Shown here: positions 62,135-64,000 of the stretch, piece by piece
How positions within the stretch are numbered: position 1 is the stretch's first letter
Layout of the letters: each line of letters begins with the position of its first letter
NCBI RefSeq assembly: GCF_014145635.1
Contig: NZ_JACHTC010000014.1
Coordinates: forward strand, 1 to 64,000
DNA: 64,000 nt
Origin: Myroides sp. WP-1
GTDB taxonomy: Bacteria; Bacteroidota; Bacteroidia; Flavobacteriales; Flavobacteriaceae
Direction: 5' to 3'
Notes under the pieces: generated by a model
What the model was told of the DNA's origin: nothing
The model's input: only the letters and a program-made list of their open reading frames with translations
The model's database searches: none
Translations under genes and position numbers: made by a program

Positions 62135-62899
62135 ATGATGTTTGCTTATTGTAATCTTTCGATTGTTCCCCTACGCGCAGAACCAAGCGATAAAAGCGAA
62201 TTGGTTTCTCAATTGCTATTCGGTGAATTGTTTACGATACTCGAACAAACGGAGAAATGGTCTAAAATTGAATTGGCTTTTGATCAGTATCAAGGGTGGA
62301 TTGACAATAAACAGCTTCAACTCATCGACAGAAATGAATACGACACCCTAACACAAACTGCACCAATTTATGCTGGTGATTTGGTAGAGTTTTTACATTC
62401 TGCGGATAACCAACTCATGTCTATTCCCTTAGGGAGTAACCTCAACGTCTTGAAACACGCCTCTACAAATCCGTTTAAATTCGCTTTTGAGGGTCGCTCT
62501 ATTACGGGAACATTCACAAAAAGTCAATTTGTAAAAACTGCATTTATGTATTTAAATGCACCTTACCTATGGGGAGGAAAAACGCCTTTTGGTATCGATT
62601 GTTCTGGTTTCACACAAATGGTCTACAAAATTAACGGACACCTTATTCCACGCGATGCCTCTCAACAAGCAACCATTGGAGAAGCTTTGAGTTTTATAGA
62701 AGAAAGCGAAGCTGGTGATTTGGCCTTTTTTGATAATGCCGAAGGAAATATCATCCATGTGGGAATTATCATGGACAACAATTACATCATTCACGCGCAT
62801 GGAAAAGTGCGTATCGATCGATTAGATCACCTAGGCATTTACAATGTAGATTCGGGAAAACACACCCATAAACTTCGAGTAATTAAAAAAATTCTCTAA
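62135..62899 (+). CDS. NlpC/P60 family peptidase with SH3-like domain
   Basis: 254 residues. An N-terminal SH3-like part (VPLRAEPSDKSELVSQLLFGELFTILEQTEKWSKIEL), then a C40 peptidase domain: catalytic Cys in GGKTPFGIDCSGFTQMVY, His in HVGIIMDNNYIIHA and a later polar residue. It cleaves peptidoglycan stem peptides, D-Glu-diamino acid bonds in known relatives. No clear signal peptide is seen, which is noted for related gamma-D-Glu-mDAP recycling enzymes. Confidence 0.92.
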   Translation: MMFAYCNLSIVPLRAEPSDKSELVSQLLFGELFTILEQTEKWSKIELAFDQYQGWIDNKQLQLIDRNEYDTLTQTAPIYAGDLVEFLHSADNQLMSIPLGSNLNVLKHASTNPFKFAFEGRSITGTFTKSQFVKTAFMYLNAPYLWGGKTPFGIDCSGFTQMVYKINGHLIPRDASQQATIGEALSFIEESEAGDLAFFDNAEGNIIHVGIIMDNNYIIHAHGKVRIDRLDHLGIYNVDSGKHTHKLRVIKKIL

Positions 62900-62959
62900 G
62901 CAAAACGATTGTCTTTGATCCATTTTCAATCCAATACTTACTACAAGCATAAAAAAACG

Positions 62960-62967
62960 TATCTTTG
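62960..62967 (+). promoter_or_regulatory. -7 promoter element of the helicase gene
   Basis: TATCTTTG, with TTA in place of TTG 19 bp upstream; the ATG follows 17 bp later. Confidence 0.65.
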
Positions 62968-62984
62968 TCCAAATAAGATATTTT

Positions 62985-64000
62985 ATGCATACTTTCGAGC
63001 AATTTAATCTACCGAAAGCTTTACAAAAAGCCCTAGATGAGCTTCAAATTACTACGCCTACACCTATTCAAACTAAGTCATTCCCAGTTATTTTATCTGG
63101 AAGAGATGTAATGGGAATTGCCCAAACAGGTACAGGTAAAACTTATGCTTATTTACTTCCCATTTTAAAACAATGGAAATTTGCCCATGTGGATACTCCA
63201 CGCGTTGTGATAATTGTACCAACACGTGAGTTAGTTGTTCAAGTTGTTGATGAAGTGAATAAACTAACACAATATATGTCGATTCGTTCTTTAGGTGTTT
63301 ATGGAGGAACCAATATTAACACCCAACGCAAGGCCGTTTACGATGGAGTAGATATCCTAGTGGGTACTCCTGGTCGTATGATGGATTTAGCCCTAGATGG
63401 TGTTTTGCGTTTTGACAACCTACAAAAGTTAGTCATTGACGAATTTGACGAAATCCTAAATCTAGGTTTTAGAACCCAACTTACCTCTATACTAGCCATG
63501 ATGCGAAGCAAAAGACAAAATATTTTGTTCTCCGCAACCATGACAGAAGAAGTAGATGAAGTATTGGAAGACTTTTTCGATTTTCCAGAAGAAGTATCTT
63601 TAGCAGCTTCAGGAACTCCTTTAGAAAAAATAGACCAACAATTGTATCATGTTCCTAACTTCTATACGAAGATGAACCTCTTGATGCACTTGTTACAAGA
63701 CAAAGAAACCTTTAATCGCGTATTGATTTTCATCAATAGTAAGCGTTTGGCGGATATTGTAATGGAACAATTGGAAGAAGCCTTCCCAGATGAATTTACA
63801 GTAATTCACTCAAATAAATCACAGAATTTCCGTTTGCGTTCGATGGCTGAATTTCAAGCCAATGAGTTAAGAGGACTATTGACTACAGACATTATGGCTC
63901 GTGGATTGGATATTTCGGATATTAGCCACGTGATCAACTTGCAGTTTACCGATGCTCCAGAACAGTATATTCACCGTATTGGTCGTACAGGACGTGCAGA
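62985..64000 (+). CDS. DEAD-box RNA helicase, cut by the window end
   Basis: 338 codons are visible from ATG 62985 and the frame stays open to the last base. Motifs in order: Q motif TPTPIQ (24-29), AQTGTGKT (46-53), PTREL, VGTPGR, motif II DEFD (152-155) instead of the usual DEAD, SAT (183-185), then the second domain ARGLDIS and HRIGRTGRA close to the end. It unwinds RNA in ribosome assembly or mRNA decay. The C-terminal tail and stop lie outside. Confidence 0.93.
   Translation, partial: MHTFEQFNLPKALQKALDELQITTPTPIQTKSFPVILSGRDVMGIAQTGTGKTYAYLLPILKQWKFAHVDTPRVVIIVPTRELVVQVVDEVNKLTQYMSIRSLGVYGGTNINTQRKAVYDGVDILVGTPGRMMDLALDGVLRFDNLQKLVIDEFDEILNLGFRTQLTSILAMMRSKRQNILFSATMTEEVDEVLEDFFDFPEEVSLAASGTPLEKIDQQLYHVPNFYTKMNLLMHLLQDKETFNRVLIFINSKRLADIVMEQLEEAFPDEFTVIHSNKSQNFRLRSMAEFQANELRGLLTTDIMARGLDISDISHVINLQFTDAPEQYIHRIGRTGRA

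Overview
The window looks like a chromosomal segment of a low-GC member of the Bacteroidota, class Flavobacteriia; a Myroides- or Flavobacterium-like genus is my best guess. The evidence is the repeated promoter form TTG-N19/20-TAnnTTTG (exact copies before the RluA-type synthase, rpmH and the 190-residue hypothetical gene; near-exact before ffh, the tRNA cluster and the trp leader), the scarcity of Shine-Dalgarno sequences, the L34-carB neighbourhood, and family choices typical of flavobacteria (PPK2, propeller/Y_Y_Y sensors, a CarB that ends early). I see no prophage, insertion sequence, integron or CRISPR array. Nearly everything is ordinary chromosomal content, with short dispersed repeats and some regulatory RNA of interest.

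Layout. 0-5.3 kb: a PhyH-like dioxygenase; then, all on the minus strand, a propeller-like protein plus Crp/Fnr regulator unit that faces an outer-membrane-like protein/DoxX unit through a 20-bp perfect palindrome; an MBL hydrolase and a VOC protein. 5.4-14.1 kb: housekeeping (folD, ffh, an RluA-type pseudouridine synthase, DUF445, hisS). 14.5-19.4 kb: a MacB-like permease, a secreted protein, and a TPR histidine kinase with a NarL-type regulator. 19.6-26.6 kb: rpmH, carB, rmuC, mgtE. 26.6-37 kb: an Fsr-like MFS exporter, a MATE exporter, PPK2, and a TolC/HlyD/two-permease efflux operon with no ATPase gene. 37-45 kb: two ABC-F proteins, an HxlR/MFS divergent pair, a lone trpB behind a complete-looking tryptophan attenuator (31-codon leader peptide with three consecutive Trp codons, competing hairpins, terminator), and a lysozyme-like protein. 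45-53 kb: a phosphoesterase, a LytTR regulator with a propeller sensor whose kinase half is one base out of frame, a peptide-binding lipoprotein, mtaB. 53-60 kb: hydrolases, a lytic transglycosylase, nitroreductase/HxlR, PEBP and AraC proteins. 60.2-60.5 kb: a Ser-Pro-Arg tRNA operon. 60.8-64 kb: thiolase, an NlpC/P60 hydrolase, and a DEAD-box helicase cut by the window end.

Three intergenic regions (14.3, 24.9 and 57.2 kb) hold arrays of related 8-bp units, and a short version sits at 4.78 kb. Most are accompanied by GT-rich heptad-like tracts. They are the main structure not explained by genes.

The trp attenuator (41.9-42.1 kb) and the split sensor kinase (47.1 kb) are the two observations I would check first. 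Functional assignments rest on motifs read by eye; no database search was possible.
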